Positions 55,197-64,000 of a DNA stretch of 64,000 nt are shown piece by piece. Below the pieces are notes generated by a model. It ran no database searches, had not been told where the DNA came from, and saw nothing but the letters and a program-made list of their open reading frames with translations. The stretch is from the NCBI RefSeq assembly GCF_023639785.1, contig NZ_CP098325.1, forward strand, positions 3,410,001-3,474,000, read 5' to 3'. The position numbers and the translations under genes are program-made. The stretch comes from Leclercia adecarboxylata. Its GTDB lineage: Bacteria; Pseudomonadota; Gammaproteobacteria; Enterobacterales; Enterobacteriaceae. Position 1 is the first letter of the stretch; each line of letters opens with the position of its first letter.

Positions 55197-58100
55197 TTAA
55201 TGGAAAATGCCCGTGGCCTGCGCATGCTGAATCAGATGCGCTTTGTCATGGGCCGGATGGCGTGCCAGTAAGGCACCCAGCTGGCGTTTGCAGGCGGCGA
55301 TATCCCCCAGCCCCGCATAGCCCAGCGCCTCGATGAACAGGCAGTGCTGCTGATGCTGATGACCGGCTGGGGTATCCAGCACCACCAGATCCGGCAGCGA
55401 CACCGCAAAGAAATCCGCCTCCGGCACGCCATCGCGATGGGCTTCCACCCAGGCCAGGAAGCCCCGGAAATGACGATCCGCCGCCGCGCTGTCGCCCAGC
55501 TGGCGCAGCGCCATCCCCTGCCAGAAGAGGTAATCTGCGGGCTGATCGTTGTAGTAGCGTCCGGCATCCAGGGTCGAGCCGCCCTCTGCCGCCCGGGCAA
55601 AGCAGCGCTGCGCGTCGGCCTGCGCATCAAGTTGCGCGTGGCAATACCCCAGCAGATACCAGATATCGTTATCGGTCTGGCCCGGCAGGCGCCCCTCGCC
55701 CAGGTTGTGCGGATAGCGCAGCGCCGACTGCAACAGCGCTATCGCGTCGCGAAACTCACCGCGCCCGATGTGCTGTAAAGCCTGGTGCTGCTGGTTGAGC
55801 AGATACTGCCCGGTCACTTTACCTTCCCCGCCCTCCCACGGATGGAACTGACGCTCCCGCAGCACCTGCGCCGCAAGGCTATAGCGCCCGGAACAGTTCC
55901 ATAGGCTCAGCAGCTCCGCGGTGAGATCATCGCGCTTCAGGACCACATTTTCCCGCCCGGTGAGCATGGCGAGACGCTCCGCCACCGGCTGGCCGGTAAG
56001 CTTATTGAGATAATCAAGCTCGAACAGGAAGCGGGGATTCTCCGGCTCCAGCGCCACGGCGCGCTGCAAGTATTGTTGTGCCAGGGCCAGGTTATGCTGT
56101 TTATTCCAGGCGTAGATCCCCAGCAGGCGGTGCGCGGGCGCAAACTGCGGCGCCTGCTTCAGGGTAAATTCCCAGCAGCTCACCGCGTCGTCATAGCGGC
56201 GTTTGCTGTACCAGAAGCAGCCCAGCAGATAGCGGGCAAAGGGATCGTCCTGCAGGCTTTGCAGCATCTGCACTTCATCAAGAGCGTTCGGGAAACGGAC
56301 CCGCCTGGCCTCGCACTGGCGCGCCGCCGCAATATAGCGGGCACGGCTTGCGGGCTCGTCGCTCAGCGCGGCCCGCCACAGCTGAGGCAGGGTCTCCTGG
56401 CAGTCGAGCAGATCCAGCATCTCGCGGGCGGCGTCAGGCATGCCCATGGAGGTTAACCAGCCGGCCAGCACGCAGGCATTGGCCCCGCGACGACCGGTGA
56501 CCTGCAGCAGCTTGTCACGTGCAGCCTCGTCCCGGCTGATGGCCCAGCGCGCATAGTGCAGGGCGTAGCTCAGCGGGTGGGTGTGCAGGCAGCCCTGGAT
56601 GTACTCCAGCGCGGCGTCGTCACCCTGAATCTCCGCCAGCGCGAGCGCTTTCAGCCCCATCGCCAGATTGTTACCGGCATTGATGCCCAGGCTGATATCG
56701 ACTTTTTCCAGCGCGTCGGCAGTATTCCCGCGCTTCATTGCCAGCCGCGCCAGAGACCAGAAGGCCGCGTCACGGCAGTTGCCGCTCCAGGAGGCTTTGT
56801 AGTAGTGATCCCATGCGGCATCGTCCTGCCCCTGCCGCTCCAGCGCCGTCGCCAGCAGCTGGCTGGCTTCGCCATCGCGCGGGTTCTTATTCAGACGGTG
56901 GGCGCGAACCAGCGCGGCTTCAGCGCAGCGTTGCGCCAGCGCCCAGTCGGCGCGATTGAGGGCCAGGGTACCCAGCGCCACGTTGTTGCGGTAGTCGTGG
57001 GCATCCAGCGCCAGCGCCCGGCGGTAGTAATCCTCCGCATAGCGGCTGGCGTGGTTGTACTGCTCCAGATGCTGCCCGATAAAATAGAGCTCATCGCTGT
57101 TGCCGATCGCCTCCGGCATCGCTGGCGCGGTGGCCGGATCCGGCAGCGGCGTCTCCTGCGGGATGTGTTCCAGATAGTGCAGTAGCGTGCGGCCCGCAGA
57201 GTCTTTTACCCGCAACGTTAAGCGCTGCGGCCAGGTATCCGGCAGCGCATGCTGCCAGCTTTCACCCGGCATCAGGGTCAGCTGCGTCTCCAGGACGGAC
57301 TGGCCGTCGGCGGTCAGTTCGAGGCGCACGTCGTTCAGCGGTGCGATGGCGTAAACGCCAAACTGAAGCTGCTGCTCGCGGCGTTCAAGCTTCAGCGCCA
57401 GGTCGGTACTGGCGTTGTGCACCTGGCCCAGCTCGCTGTAGGGCAGGAAATTCTGGACGAAGATTTTCTCTTCATAAGGGGCAAGCCAGGTGAAATCGGG
57501 CTGGTTATCGGTAAAGACCCCGGTCATCAGCTCGATATAGGGGCCGTTTTCATCGGTGAGATTGCGATCCCAGGCGCGGCCAAAATCGTCATGGCCCCAG
57601 CTCCACTGCTTTTTGCCCGGCGAGACGTGATGATCGGCCACGTGCAGCAGGCCGCCCCGCTCGCCGTGATGGTATGCCCCGACAAAGTCGTAGTCCGATT
57701 TTTCGGCCATGTACGACGTCGGAACCGGGACATTTTTGTAGCGGGAGATATCCACCCCCGCCGAGTAGTCGACTTTATAGTAGGTTCCGGTGGCGATGGG
57801 AAAAGCAGAGACTGCGCGCTTGCCGTGGTCAAACACCGCCGTGACGTCCGGCGGGAAGACGCTCTGATGATCGTCCCCGCCCTTCACCGCCGGGTTCGCC
57901 CACCACAGGAAGTGGCGCGGCGTGGCGTTGCCGTTGAAGACTTTACCGGTGATCTCAATCAACGCCCGGTCAGGATAGAGGGTGAACCCGGTCATCACCT
58001 GCAGGCCGCGCATCGGCTCGGCCTCGCCCATCCAGACGGTTTGCGCCCCGTTATCCTGCTGCTGGAAAGTGACGTCGACCGGCATAAAGGTGGTCGGACG

Positions 58101-58478
58101 GTGGTGTTGCGGCCAGTTAAATTCGATCCCGCCGGAGATCCACGGCCCCAGCAGCCCCACCAGCGCCGGTTTCACCACTTCGTTGTAGTAAACGAAATCC
58201 CGCTGCTGAACTTTGTCATATGCCCGATGAATACGTCCGCCCAACTCCGGCAGCAGCATGATGCGGATATAGTCGTTTTCCATCCACACGGCCTGGTAGT
58301 CGCGGCTTTCCCGAACGCCGGTCAGGGTATCCGTCACGCCATAGGGGTAGACCGCACCAGAGGAGCCCTGGTAGACGCGCTTCTCCAGAAACATCGGGTT
58401 GGTATCTTCCGCGCCGGTGGTCCACGTCGGTAATGCGACGGTCTCCCGCCAGACCTTCACTGCTCCAGACATATTCAC
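55197..58478 (-). CDS. yphG: YphG-like protein: DUF5107 domain plus TPR array
   Basis: A 1093-residue cytoplasmic protein with no leader, the same length as E. coli YphG. The N-terminal ~420 residues form a DUF5107 domain, a mutarotase-like beta-sandwich: LLPELGGRIHRAYDKVQQRDFVYYN, GGIEFNWPQHHRPTTFMPVD, WWANPAVKGGDDHQSVFPPDV, SWGHDDFGRAWDRNLTDENGPYIELMTG. The rest is a series of TPRs (YRRALALDAHDYRNNVALGTLALNRADWALA; LLGIYAWNKQHNLALAQQYLQRAVALEPENPRF). Its enzymatic activity is unknown. The conserved acidic and aromatic residues suggest a carbohydrate substrate. It is first in a three-gene unit with the sugar porter and epimerase, divergent to the ROK gene. Confidence 0.9.
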   Translation of the reverse strand: MNMSGAVKVWRETVALPTWTTGAEDTNPMFLEKRVYQGSSGAVYPYGVTDTLTGVRESRDYQAVWMENDYIRIMLLPELGGRIHRAYDKVQQRDFVYYNEVVKPALVGLLGPWISGGIEFNWPQHHRPTTFMPVDVTFQQQDNGAQTVWMGEAEPMRGLQVMTGFTLYPDRALIEITGKVFNGNATPRHFLWWANPAVKGGDDHQSVFPPDVTAVFDHGKRAVSAFPIATGTYYKVDYSAGVDISRYKNVPVPTSYMAEKSDYDFVGAYHHGERGGLLHVADHHVSPGKKQWSWGHDDFGRAWDRNLTDENGPYIELMTGVFTDNQPDFTWLAPYEEKIFVQNFLPYSELGQVHNASTDLALKLERREQQLQFGVYAIAPLNDVRLELTADGQSVLETQLTLMPGESWQHALPDTWPQRLTLRVKDSAGRTLLHYLEHIPQETPLPDPATAPAMPEAIGNSDELYFIGQHLEQYNHASRYAEDYYRRALALDAHDYRNNVALGTLALNRADWALAQRCAEAALVRAHRLNKNPRDGEASQLLATALERQGQDDAAWDHYYKASWSGNCRDAAFWSLARLAMKRGNTADALEKVDISLGINAGNNLAMGLKALALAEIQGDDAALEYIQGCLHTHPLSYALHYARWAISRDEAARDKLLQVTGRRGANACVLAGWLTSMGMPDAAREMLDLLDCQETLPQLWRAALSDEPASRARYIAAARQCEARRVRFPNALDEVQMLQSLQDDPFARYLLGCFWYSKRRYDDAVSCWEFTLKQAPQFAPAHRLLGIYAWNKQHNLALAQQYLQRAVALEPENPRFLFELDYLNKLTGQPVAERLAMLTGRENVVLKRDDLTAELLSLWNCSGRYSLAAQVLRERQFHPWEGGEGKVTGQYLLNQQHQALQHIGRGEFRDAIALLQSALRYPHNLGEGRLPGQTDNDIWYLLGYCHAQLDAQADAQRCFARAAEGGSTLDAGRYYNDQPADYLFWQGMALRQLGDSAAADRHFRGFLAWVEAHRDGVPEADFFAVSLPDLVVLDTPAGHQHQQHCLFIEALGYAGLGDIAACKRQLGALLARHPAHDKAHLIQHAQATGIFH

Positions 58479-58544
58479 TCTCCAGTAAACAAATAACAGT
58501 AAAAAACGATAAGATGGCAGTGTAGAGAGGAATTCGGCGCGCTG

Positions 58545-58565
58545 ATTGCGTAATGCTCACGCAAT
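58545..58565. promoter_or_regulatory. Putative ROK-regulator operator
   Basis: Inverted repeat ATTGCGT-(7 nt)-ACGCAAT lies 22 nt before the ROK ATG and 67 nt before the yphG ATG, in the shared 108-nt divergent region. The dyad is seen. That it is the operator of the ROK protein is inferred from placement. Confidence 0.5.
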
Positions 58566-58586
58566 AAAATTAACGGAGTTTAGTGA

Positions 58587-59783
58587 ATGCAGGTATCCGG
58601 TCTGAACAATACCAGCGTGCGACAGCATAACCGCCGCACCATTATGTCGCTGGTCTGGCGTTACAAACGCCTGAGCAAATCGCAGCTGGCCCAGTACACC
58701 GGGCTCTCTATTCCGGCGGTGAGTAAGATTCTGGATGAGCTGGTCGCCGACAATAAGCTGGGGCATTCCCGTGAAAATCTCAGCACCCGGGGGATGAACA
58801 GCGGCCATTACCAAATCCCGGATGATGGGCCATTGATACTTTGCATGAATGTTAGCCCCACCAGCATAGAGAGCCAGCTGATCGACGCCCGCATGTTGCC
58901 GCAAGGGGAATTTCGCTGGACCGACGTCAACGCGCAGACGCCGGAGGCGCTGTTGCAGGCCATTGAAAACCTGTGGCAGCAACAGCGCAAACGGTGGCCG
59001 GGGCAGCGGATCAATCTGGCATTAGGCATCCACGGCCAGGTTGATACCGCTACCGGCGTGTCGCAGATCATGCCCCAGGCGCCGTGGAAAAAACCGATTG
59101 AAATTAAGTATCTGCTGGAGGAAAAACTGGGCATCACGGTGAGGGTGGATAACGACTGCGTGATGCTGGCCCTGGCGGAGAAATGGCAAAATCCGGACAA
59201 CCGCGACGATTTTTGCGTCATTAACGTCGACTACGGCATCGGCTCCTCCTTCGTGATTAACGGCCAGGTCTATCGCGGGACGCTCAACGGCAGCGGGCAA
59301 ATCGGACACACCATTTTCGATCGCGACGGCGTGGCCTGCGCCTGCGGGCGATACGGCTGTCTGGAAACGGTCGCGTCGTTATCCGCCCTGAAAAAGCAGG
59401 CACGCTTATGGCTGAAATCCCAGCCCGGCACCCTCGGCCTTGACCCGGATGCACTTACCAGCCTGCAGTTGATTGAAGCCTGGCGGCAGGGAGATGAGAG
59501 GATCCAGCGCTGGGCAGACGAGGCTGCCAATGCCATCGGGCTGACGCTCTACAACCTGCTCAACATCCTTAACATCAATCAAATCTGGTTCTATGGCCGC
59601 AGCTGCGCCTTTGGTGAACGCTGGCTGGAGACCATCAACCGCCAGATTGGTTTTACTCCGTTCGATCACGGCGACGCGGTGCGTAACCGGCAAACGGAAA
59701 TCGCCTTCGGGGGCTTAACCCGGCAGCAGCAGATTATCGGTATCGGGTATCTGTTTGTTGAAGATGCGCTGGCGGCAGGCTAA
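58587..59783 (+). CDS. yphH: ROK-family transcriptional regulator YphH-like
   Basis: A 398-residue regulator (E. coli YphH 397). The N-terminal winged helix (TIMSLVWRYKRLSKSQLAQYTGLSIPAVSKILDELV) is followed by the ROK fold: an acidic DNDCVMLALAEKW catalytic-like Asp, GIGSSFVINGQVYRGTLNGSGQIGHT and the zinc cluster CACGRYGCLE. A GGAG precedes the ATG. The divergent arrangement suggests control of the yphG-porter-epimerase operon in response to a sugar or its phosphate. Confidence 0.93.
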   Translation: MQVSGLNNTSVRQHNRRTIMSLVWRYKRLSKSQLAQYTGLSIPAVSKILDELVADNKLGHSRENLSTRGMNSGHYQIPDDGPLILCMNVSPTSIESQLIDARMLPQGEFRWTDVNAQTPEALLQAIENLWQQQRKRWPGQRINLALGIHGQVDTATGVSQIMPQAPWKKPIEIKYLLEEKLGITVRVDNDCVMLALAEKWQNPDNRDDFCVINVDYGIGSSFVINGQVYRGTLNGSGQIGHTIFDRDGVACACGRYGCLETVASLSALKKQARLWLKSQPGTLGLDPDALTSLQLIEAWRQGDERIQRWADEAANAIGLTLYNLLNILNINQIWFYGRSCAFGERWLETINRQIGFTPFDHGDAVRNRQTEIAFGGLTRQQQIIGIGYLFVEDALAAG

Positions 59784-59910
59784 CGAAAAACAGGCTGAAA
59801 TGCCGGGAATTTAAATCATTCTGATGGCTGATTTCTGAAGAAAACCTGAATGGCGGGCCGGCATTTTGTGTATTAGCTTTAAGATAAATCCCACCCACAG
59901 CGAGCCTGCC

Positions 59911-60333
59911 ATGAACACATTACGGTATTTCGATTTCGGTCAGTCCCGGGCACTGATCCTGTTGATTGCCCGCCTCGCCCTTATCGCTCTGTTTATTATT
60001 TTTGGCGTACCCAAGATGTTCGGCTTTGACGGCACGGTGCAGTATATGGAGAAGCTGGGCGCGCCCATGCCGATGCTGGCCGCCATTGTGGCGGTGATCA
60101 TGGAAGTGCCTGCCGCCATCCTGATCGTGCTCGGCTTCTTTACCCGTCCGCTGGCGGTGCTGTTTGTCTTTTATACCCTGGGGACGGCGGTGATTGGTCA
60201 CCACTACTGGGATATGAGTGGCGATGCGGTGATGCCGAATATGATTAACTTCTTCAAGAACATCAGCATTGCCGGCGGGTTTCTTCTGCTGGCGGTCGCC
60301 GGGCCGGGCGCCATCTCTATCGACCGGCGCTAG
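59911..60333 (+). CDS. yphA: DoxX-family inner-membrane protein YphA
   Basis: A 140-residue protein, the E. coli YphA length, with four hydrophobic segments. The start at 59911 ([21 protein letters not shown]) equals the E. coli start; the ATG at 59866 is not supported. Family motifs: [53 protein letters not shown]. Role unknown; related DoxX proteins take part in thiol or redox stress. Followed by a terminator shared with glyA. Confidence 0.94.
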   Translation: MNTLRYFDFGQSRALILLIARLALIALFIIFGVPKMFGFDGTVQYMEKLGAPMPMLAAIVAVIMEVPAAILIVLGFFTRPLAVLFVFYTLGTAVIGHHYWDMSGDAVMPNMINFFKNISIAGGFLLLAVAGPGAISIDRR

Positions 60334-60337
60334 CCAT

Positions 60338-60367
60338 AAAAAAAGGCCGCGAAAGCGGCCTTTTTGT
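60338..60367. terminator. Bidirectional terminator (yphA / glyA)
   Basis: The stem AAAAGGCCGC/GCGGCCTTTT with a GAAA tetraloop (60341-60364) is flanked by an A-run and T-run, so it works on both strands. It lies between convergent yphA and glyA. Confidence 0.92.
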
Positions 60368-60381
60368 TCTGCACAACAGAC

Positions 60382-61635
60382 TTATGCGTAAACCGGGAAG
60401 CGAGCGCAGATATCCAGCACTTTCGCTTTCACGCGTTCGATAACGGCTTCGTCGTTGATGTTGTCCAGCACGTCACACATCCAGCCAGCCAGCTCTTTCA
60501 CTTCCGCTTCTTTAAAGCCGCGGCGAGTCACAGCCGGAGAACCGATACGGATACCGGAGGTCACAAACGGGCTCTTCGGATCGTTTGGTACGCTGTTTTT
60601 GTTCACGGTGATGTTGGCGCGGCCCAGGGCAGCGTCAGCTTCTTTACCGGTCAGGTTTTTATCCACCAGATCCAGCAGGAACAGGTGGTTTTCAGTGCCG
60701 CCAGAAACCACTTTGTAACCGCGGTTCAGGAACACTTCCACCATCGCTTTGGCGTTTTTAGCAACCTGCTGCTGGTAAACCTTGAACTCTGGCTCCATCG
60801 CTTCTTTCAGCGCCACGGCTTTTGCCGCGATAACGTGCATCAGCGGGCCGCCCTGCGCGCTTGGGAAGACGGCGGAGTTCAGTTTTTTATACAGATCTTC
60901 GTCGCCACCTTTCGCCAGGATCAGGCCACCGCGTGGACCTGCCAGGGTTTTGTGGGTGGTGGTGGTCACGACGTGGGCGTGTGGAACCGGGTTAGGGTAA
61001 ACGCCTGCGGCGATCAGACCGGCAACGTGCGCCATGTCCACGAACAGGTATGCACCGATGCTGTCTGCGATTTCACGCATTTTTGCCCAGTCAACCACAC
61101 CGGAGTAAGCCGAGAAGCCACCGATGATCATCTTCGGTTTGTGCTCTTTGGCCTGCTTCTCCATGTCTGCGTAGTCGATTTTACCGGACTCATCGATACC
61201 GTAAGGGATGATGTTGTACAGTTTGCCGGAGAAGTTAACCGGGGAGCCGTGAGTCAGGTGGCCGCCCTGCGCCAGGTTCATACCCAGAACGGTATCGCCC
61301 GGCTGCAGCAGTGCGGTGTAGACCGCGAAGTTAGCCTGGGAGCCAGAATGCGGCTGCACGTTCGCGTAGTCAGCGCCAAAGAGTTCTTTCGCACGGTCGA
61401 TGGCCAGCTGTTCAACAACATCGACATACTCGCAACCGCCGTAGTAGCGCTTGCCCGGGTAACCTTCAGCGTATTTGTTGGTCAGCTGAGAGCCCTGCGC
61501 CTGCATGACGCGCGGGCTGGTGTAGTTTTCGGAGGCGATCAGTTCGATGTGCTCTTCCTGACGTACTTTTTCCTGCTCCATAGCCTGCCACAGTTCGGCA
61601 TCATAATCGGCAATGTTCATTTCACGCTTTAACAT
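60382..61635 (-). CDS. glyA: Serine hydroxymethyltransferase
   Basis: A 417-residue PLP enzyme, the E. coli length, interconverting serine and glycine with tetrahydrofolate. The PLP Lys lies in [14 protein letters not shown]. The opening [22 protein letters not shown] matches E. coli, with the start at 61635 and AGGAG 6 nt upstream; a start at 61641 would lie too close to it. It is the main source of one-carbon units. A PurR-type site sits far upstream in the shared region with hmp. Confidence 0.98.
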   Translation of the reverse strand: MLKREMNIADYDAELWQAMEQEKVRQEEHIELIASENYTSPRVMQAQGSQLTNKYAEGYPGKRYYGGCEYVDVVEQLAIDRAKELFGADYANVQPHSGSQANFAVYTALLQPGDTVLGMNLAQGGHLTHGSPVNFSGKLYNIIPYGIDESGKIDYADMEKQAKEHKPKMIIGGFSAYSGVVDWAKMREIADSIGAYLFVDMAHVAGLIAAGVYPNPVPHAHVVTTTTHKTLAGPRGGLILAKGGDEDLYKKLNSAVFPSAQGGPLMHVIAAKAVALKEAMEPEFKVYQQQVAKNAKAMVEVFLNRGYKVVSGGTENHLFLLDLVDKNLTGKEADAALGRANITVNKNSVPNDPKSPFVTSGIRIGSPAVTRRGFKEAEVKELAGWMCDVLDNINDEAVIERVKAKVLDICARFPVYA

Positions 61636-61752
61636 CCGCATCTCCTGACTCAGCTAACAAGTAAATTTTGGCCTGAAAAGGCAGTCCTGATGGACGACGG
61701 GCAACAGTATAACTGATTAGCAGAGTGATAACAGGTCTTGACAAACGATTTT

Positions 61753-61768
61753 ACGCAAACGTTTACCT
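61753..61768 (-). promoter_or_regulatory. PurR operator of glyA
   Basis: ACGCAAACGTTTACCT at 61753-61768 differs from the PurR consensus ACGCAAACGTTTGCGT in only three bases. It lies upstream of the glyA -10, in the position known from E. coli glyA. Confidence 0.85.
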
Positions 61769-61890
61769 GCCCGCCACGCAAGGGTTTGAGGAATAACGCC
61801 CTCGCCCCGCAAAACGGATTTCTTTTCAGCTTTGTGATGCAGTTAATTCATGTTGCAAAGAACCATTTACAACGCAGGGTTATTTTTTAT

Positions 61891-61914
61891 AAGATGCATT
61901 TAAAATACATCATT
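61891..61914 (+). promoter_or_regulatory. NsrR operator of hmp
   Basis: The sequence has AAGATGCATTT followed by one base and AAATACATCATT, an imperfect inverted repeat of the NsrR type. It overlaps the probable -10 (TATAAG, 61887-61892) of the hmp promoter, 25 nt before the ATG. NsrR with its Fe-S cluster would repress hmp until NO disrupts the cluster. Confidence 0.88.
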
Positions 61915-61938
61915 AAAGTAACATTTAAGGAAGCTGCT

Positions 61939-63129
61939 ATGTTAGACGCTCAAACCATCGCTACCGTGAAAGCCACCATCCCCCTGCTGGTTGAAACCGG
62001 TCCTAAACTCACCGCCCATTTCTACGATCGCATGTTCGCGCACAACCCGGAGCTCAAAGAGATTTTCAACATGAGCAACCAACGTAACGGGGATCAGCGT
62101 GAGGCGCTGTTTAACGCCATTGCCGCCTATGCCAGCAATATCGAGAACCTGGCGGCGCTGCTGCCGGCGGTGGAAAAAATTGCCCAGAAACATATCAGCT
62201 TCCAGATCAAACCCGAGCAGTACAACATTGTTGGCGGCCACCTGCTGGCGACCCTGGACGAAATGTTCAGCCCGGGCCAGGAGGTGCTGGACGCATGGGG
62301 TAAAGCCTACGGCGTGCTGGCAAACGTCTTTATCAACCGTGAAGCGCAGATCTACAGCGAAAACGCCAGTAAGAACGGTGGCTGGGAAGGTACCCGCGCC
62401 TTCCGTATCGTGGAAAAAACCCCGCGCAGCGCCCTGATCACCAGCTTTGAATTCGAGCCGGTCGACGGCCAGCCGGTGGCCGACTATCAGCCAGGCCAGT
62501 ATCTGGGCGTGTGGCTGAAGCCAGAGGGCTTCCCGCATCAGGAGATCCGCCAGTACTCCCTGACCCGCAAGCCGAACGGTAAAAGCTACCGTATTGCGGT
62601 GAAACGTGAGGAAGGCGGCCAGGTTTCAACATGGCTGCATAACGAAGCTAACGTCGGGGATGTGGTGCATCTTGCCGCGCCAGCGGGCGATTTCTTTATG
62701 GCCGTTGAGAGCAATACGCCGGTCACGCTGATCTCCGCCGGTGTCGGCCAGACACCGATGCTGGCGATGCTGGATACCCTGGCGAAAGCGCAGCACGGCG
62801 CGCAGGTTAACTGGTTCCACGCCGCGGAAAATGGCGAAGTGCATGCGTTTTCTGATGAGGTGAAAACCCTTGCGGCGGGTCTGCCCCGCTTCAACGCCCA
62901 CACCTGGTATCGCCTGCCGTCTGAGGACGACCGTGCCGCAGCGCGCTTCGACAGCGAAGGCCTGATGGCGTTAAGCCAGCATGAAGGTCTGCTCAGCGCA
63001 CCGGAGATGCAGTACTACGTGTGTGGTCCGGTGGCGTTTATGCAGTATGCCGCGGCGCAGCTCATTGAGCTGGGTGCGAAGAAAGAGAACATTCACTACG
63101 AGTGCTTCGGCCCGCATAAGGTGCTGTAA
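61939..63129 (+). CDS. hmp: Flavohaemoprotein (NO dioxygenase)
   Basis: A 396-residue protein, the E. coli length. The N-terminal globin domain (1-~140) has the proximal His in [14 protein letters not shown]. The FAD domain has IRQYSLT, and the NAD(P)H domain has [14 protein letters not shown] and [11 protein letters not shown]. The start at 61939 has AAGGAAG 6 nt upstream. The frame is open further upstream to 61738, but that part overlaps the promoter. It oxidises NO to nitrate using NADPH and O2. Controlled by the NsrR site just upstream. Confidence 0.98.
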   Translation: MLDAQTIATVKATIPLLVETGPKLTAHFYDRMFAHNPELKEIFNMSNQRNGDQREALFNAIAAYASNIENLAALLPAVEKIAQKHISFQIKPEQYNIVGGHLLATLDEMFSPGQEVLDAWGKAYGVLANVFINREAQIYSENASKNGGWEGTRAFRIVEKTPRSALITSFEFEPVDGQPVADYQPGQYLGVWLKPEGFPHQEIRQYSLTRKPNGKSYRIAVKREEGGQVSTWLHNEANVGDVVHLAAPAGDFFMAVESNTPVTLISAGVGQTPMLAMLDTLAKAQHGAQVNWFHAAENGEVHAFSDEVKTLAAGLPRFNAHTWYRLPSEDDRAAARFDSEGLMALSQHEGLLSAPEMQYYVCGPVAFMQYAAAQLIELGAKKENIHYECFGPHKVL

Positions 63130-63132
63130 TGC

Positions 63133-63163
63133 AAAAAGCCCCTCTTAGGAGGGGCTTTTTTTT
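63133..63163. terminator. Bidirectional terminator (hmp / glnB)
   Basis: AAAAAGCCCCTC (63133-63144), loop TTAG, GAGGGGCTTTTTTTT. A strong stem with A- and T-runs, between convergent hmp and glnB. Confidence 0.93.
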
Positions 63164-63179
63164 CCGGCTATGCGGGGGA

Positions 63180-63572
<393 letters not shown>

Positions 63573-63597
63573 TCATATTCAGGCGGAATTTAGGGTA

Positions 63598-64000
63598 TCA
63601 CTCTTTAAAATCGTTTGCTTCCAGCTCATGGCGCGACAGCAGCTTATAAAACTCGGTGCGGTTACGCCCGGCCATGCGCGCGGCATGGGTGACGTTGCCT
63701 TTGGTGATCTGCAGTAACTTACGCAGATAGTTAAGCTCAAACTGGTTGCGGGCCTCAACGAAGGTCGGCAGGGCGGTGTTCTCCCCCTCCAGCGCCTGCT
63801 CCACCAGCGCATCGCTGATCACCGGTGAGGAGGTCAGCGCCACGCACTGTTCAATGACGTTCACCAGCTGACGCACGTTGCCGGGCCAGCTGGCGGCCAT
63901 CAGCCGCTTCATGGCGTCAGTGGAAAACGCCCGCACAAAGGGTTTGTGCCGCTCGGCGGACTGGCGCAGCAGCTGGGTGGCCAGCAGCGGGATATCTTCT
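63598..64000 (-). CDS. glrR: Sigma-54-dependent response regulator GlrR, C-terminal part
   Basis: The frame is open to the right edge; about 134 C-terminal residues are seen. They cover the end of the AAA+ sigma-54 activator domain (EDIPLLATQLLRQSAERHKPFVRAFSTDAMKRLMAASWPGNVRQLVNVIE, with WPGNVRQL being the family signature). The Fis-type helix-turn-helix follows (LRKLLQITKGNVTHAARMAGRNRTEFYKLLSRH). The position upstream of glnB is that of E. coli glrR (yfhA), which activates glmY with GlrK. A shorter ATG at 63936 is internal. Confidence 0.95.
   Translation of the reverse strand, partial: EDIPLLATQLLRQSAERHKPFVRAFSTDAMKRLMAASWPGNVRQLVNVIEQCVALTSSPVISDALVEQALEGENTALPTFVEARNQFELNYLRKLLQITKGNVTHAARMAGRNRTEFYKLLSRHELEANDFKE

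Larger units (their letters stand above)
61636..61938. promoter_or_regulatory. glyA/hmp divergent regulatory region
   Basis: This 303-nt region carries the glyA promoter (TATACT on the minus strand at 61711-61706), a PurR-type site (61753-61768) and an NsrR site (61891-61914). MetR sites are expected from E. coli, but I found only imperfect half-sites (TGAATTAACTGCA on the minus strand near 61840-61855). No ORF beyond the real hmp start is convincing. Confidence 0.75.

Noticed and set aside
57249..58433. 394-codon plus-strand ORF opposite the yphG-like gene
   Set aside because: Shadow of the DUF5107 region; no motif, and the gene on the minus strand has clear family features.
60364..61632. 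422-codon plus-strand ORF opposite glyA
   Set aside because: Antisense artefact of a highly expressed codon-biased gene.

Overview
The window is a stretch of enterobacterial chromosome. The gene order follows the Escherichia coli ppx-to-glrR segment almost step by step: ppx, yfgF, yfgG, guaA, guaB, xseA, yfgJ, der, bamB, yfgM, hisS, ispG, rodZ, rlmN, ndk, pbpC, yfhM, sseA, sseB, pepB, the isc operon, trmJ, suhB, csiE, hcaT, yph genes, glyA, hmp, glnB, glrR. Most core proteins are near-identical in length to their E. coli counterparts. The sequence is visibly more GC-rich than E. coli, and E. coli neighbours such as yfgH/yfgI, yfhR, hcaR/hcaEFCBD and yphDEF are missing or replaced. This suggests an Enterobacter/Leclercia/Klebsiella-like member of the Enterobacteriaceae. 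Genus cannot be fixed without a database search.

Layout: (1) 1-3.4 kb: the 3' end of ppx, the c-di-GMP phosphodiesterase gene yfgF with an FNR-type site in its promoter, and yfgG. (2) 3.4-8.05 kb: an accessory block in place of yfgH-yfgI. It holds a divergent LysR/MFS pair, an SDR oxidoreductase, and a compact three-gene cassette of exported proteins (DUF6130, DUF1471, alpha/beta hydrolase). (3) 8.05-14.5 kb: guaBA (GMP synthesis), divergent xseA, then a protealysin-type M4 metalloprotease gene followed directly by its probable proteinaceous inhibitor (emfourin family), and yfgJ. (4) 14.5-17.3 kb: two accessory genes, a Gfo/Idh/MocA oxidoreductase and a POT-family transporter. (5) 17.5-26.5 kb: housekeeping genes for ribosome GTPase Der, BamB, YfgM, HisS, IspG, RodZ, RlmN and Ndk. 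(6) 26.6-34 kb: pbpC-yfhM, a murein repair and alpha-2-macroglobulin defence pair. (7) 34.2-38.9 kb: an alpha-glucoside PTS (IICB) and GH4 6-phospho-alpha-glucosidase, followed on the same strand by sseA and an RpiR regulator. (8) 38.9-46.7 kb: sseB, pepB and the complete iscRSUA-hscBA-fdx-iscX operon with two IscR sites upstream. (9) 46.8-52.8 kb: trmJ, suhB, a DUF1007/nickel-cobalt-type transporter pair, csiE and hcaT. (10) 52.8-60.3 kb: a carbohydrate locus (YphB-like epimerase, sugar-porter MFS, YphG-like DUF5107/TPR protein, divergent ROK regulator) and yphA. (11) 60.4-64 kb: glyA, hmp with PurR and NsrR sites, glnB, and the 3' end of glrR.

The conserved genes cover nucleotide synthesis, cell-envelope assembly, Fe-S cluster assembly and one-carbon metabolism. 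The accessory insertions sit at boundaries between conserved genes and are mostly transport-plus-catabolism modules. No tRNA, rRNA, insertion sequence, prophage or CRISPR array was seen. I found no clearly unprecedented system. The most interesting loci are the protease/inhibitor pair, the exported DUF6130-DUF1471-hydrolase cassette, the sseA-containing PTS/GH4/RpiR cluster, and the YphG-type carbohydrate locus with a putative ROK operator.
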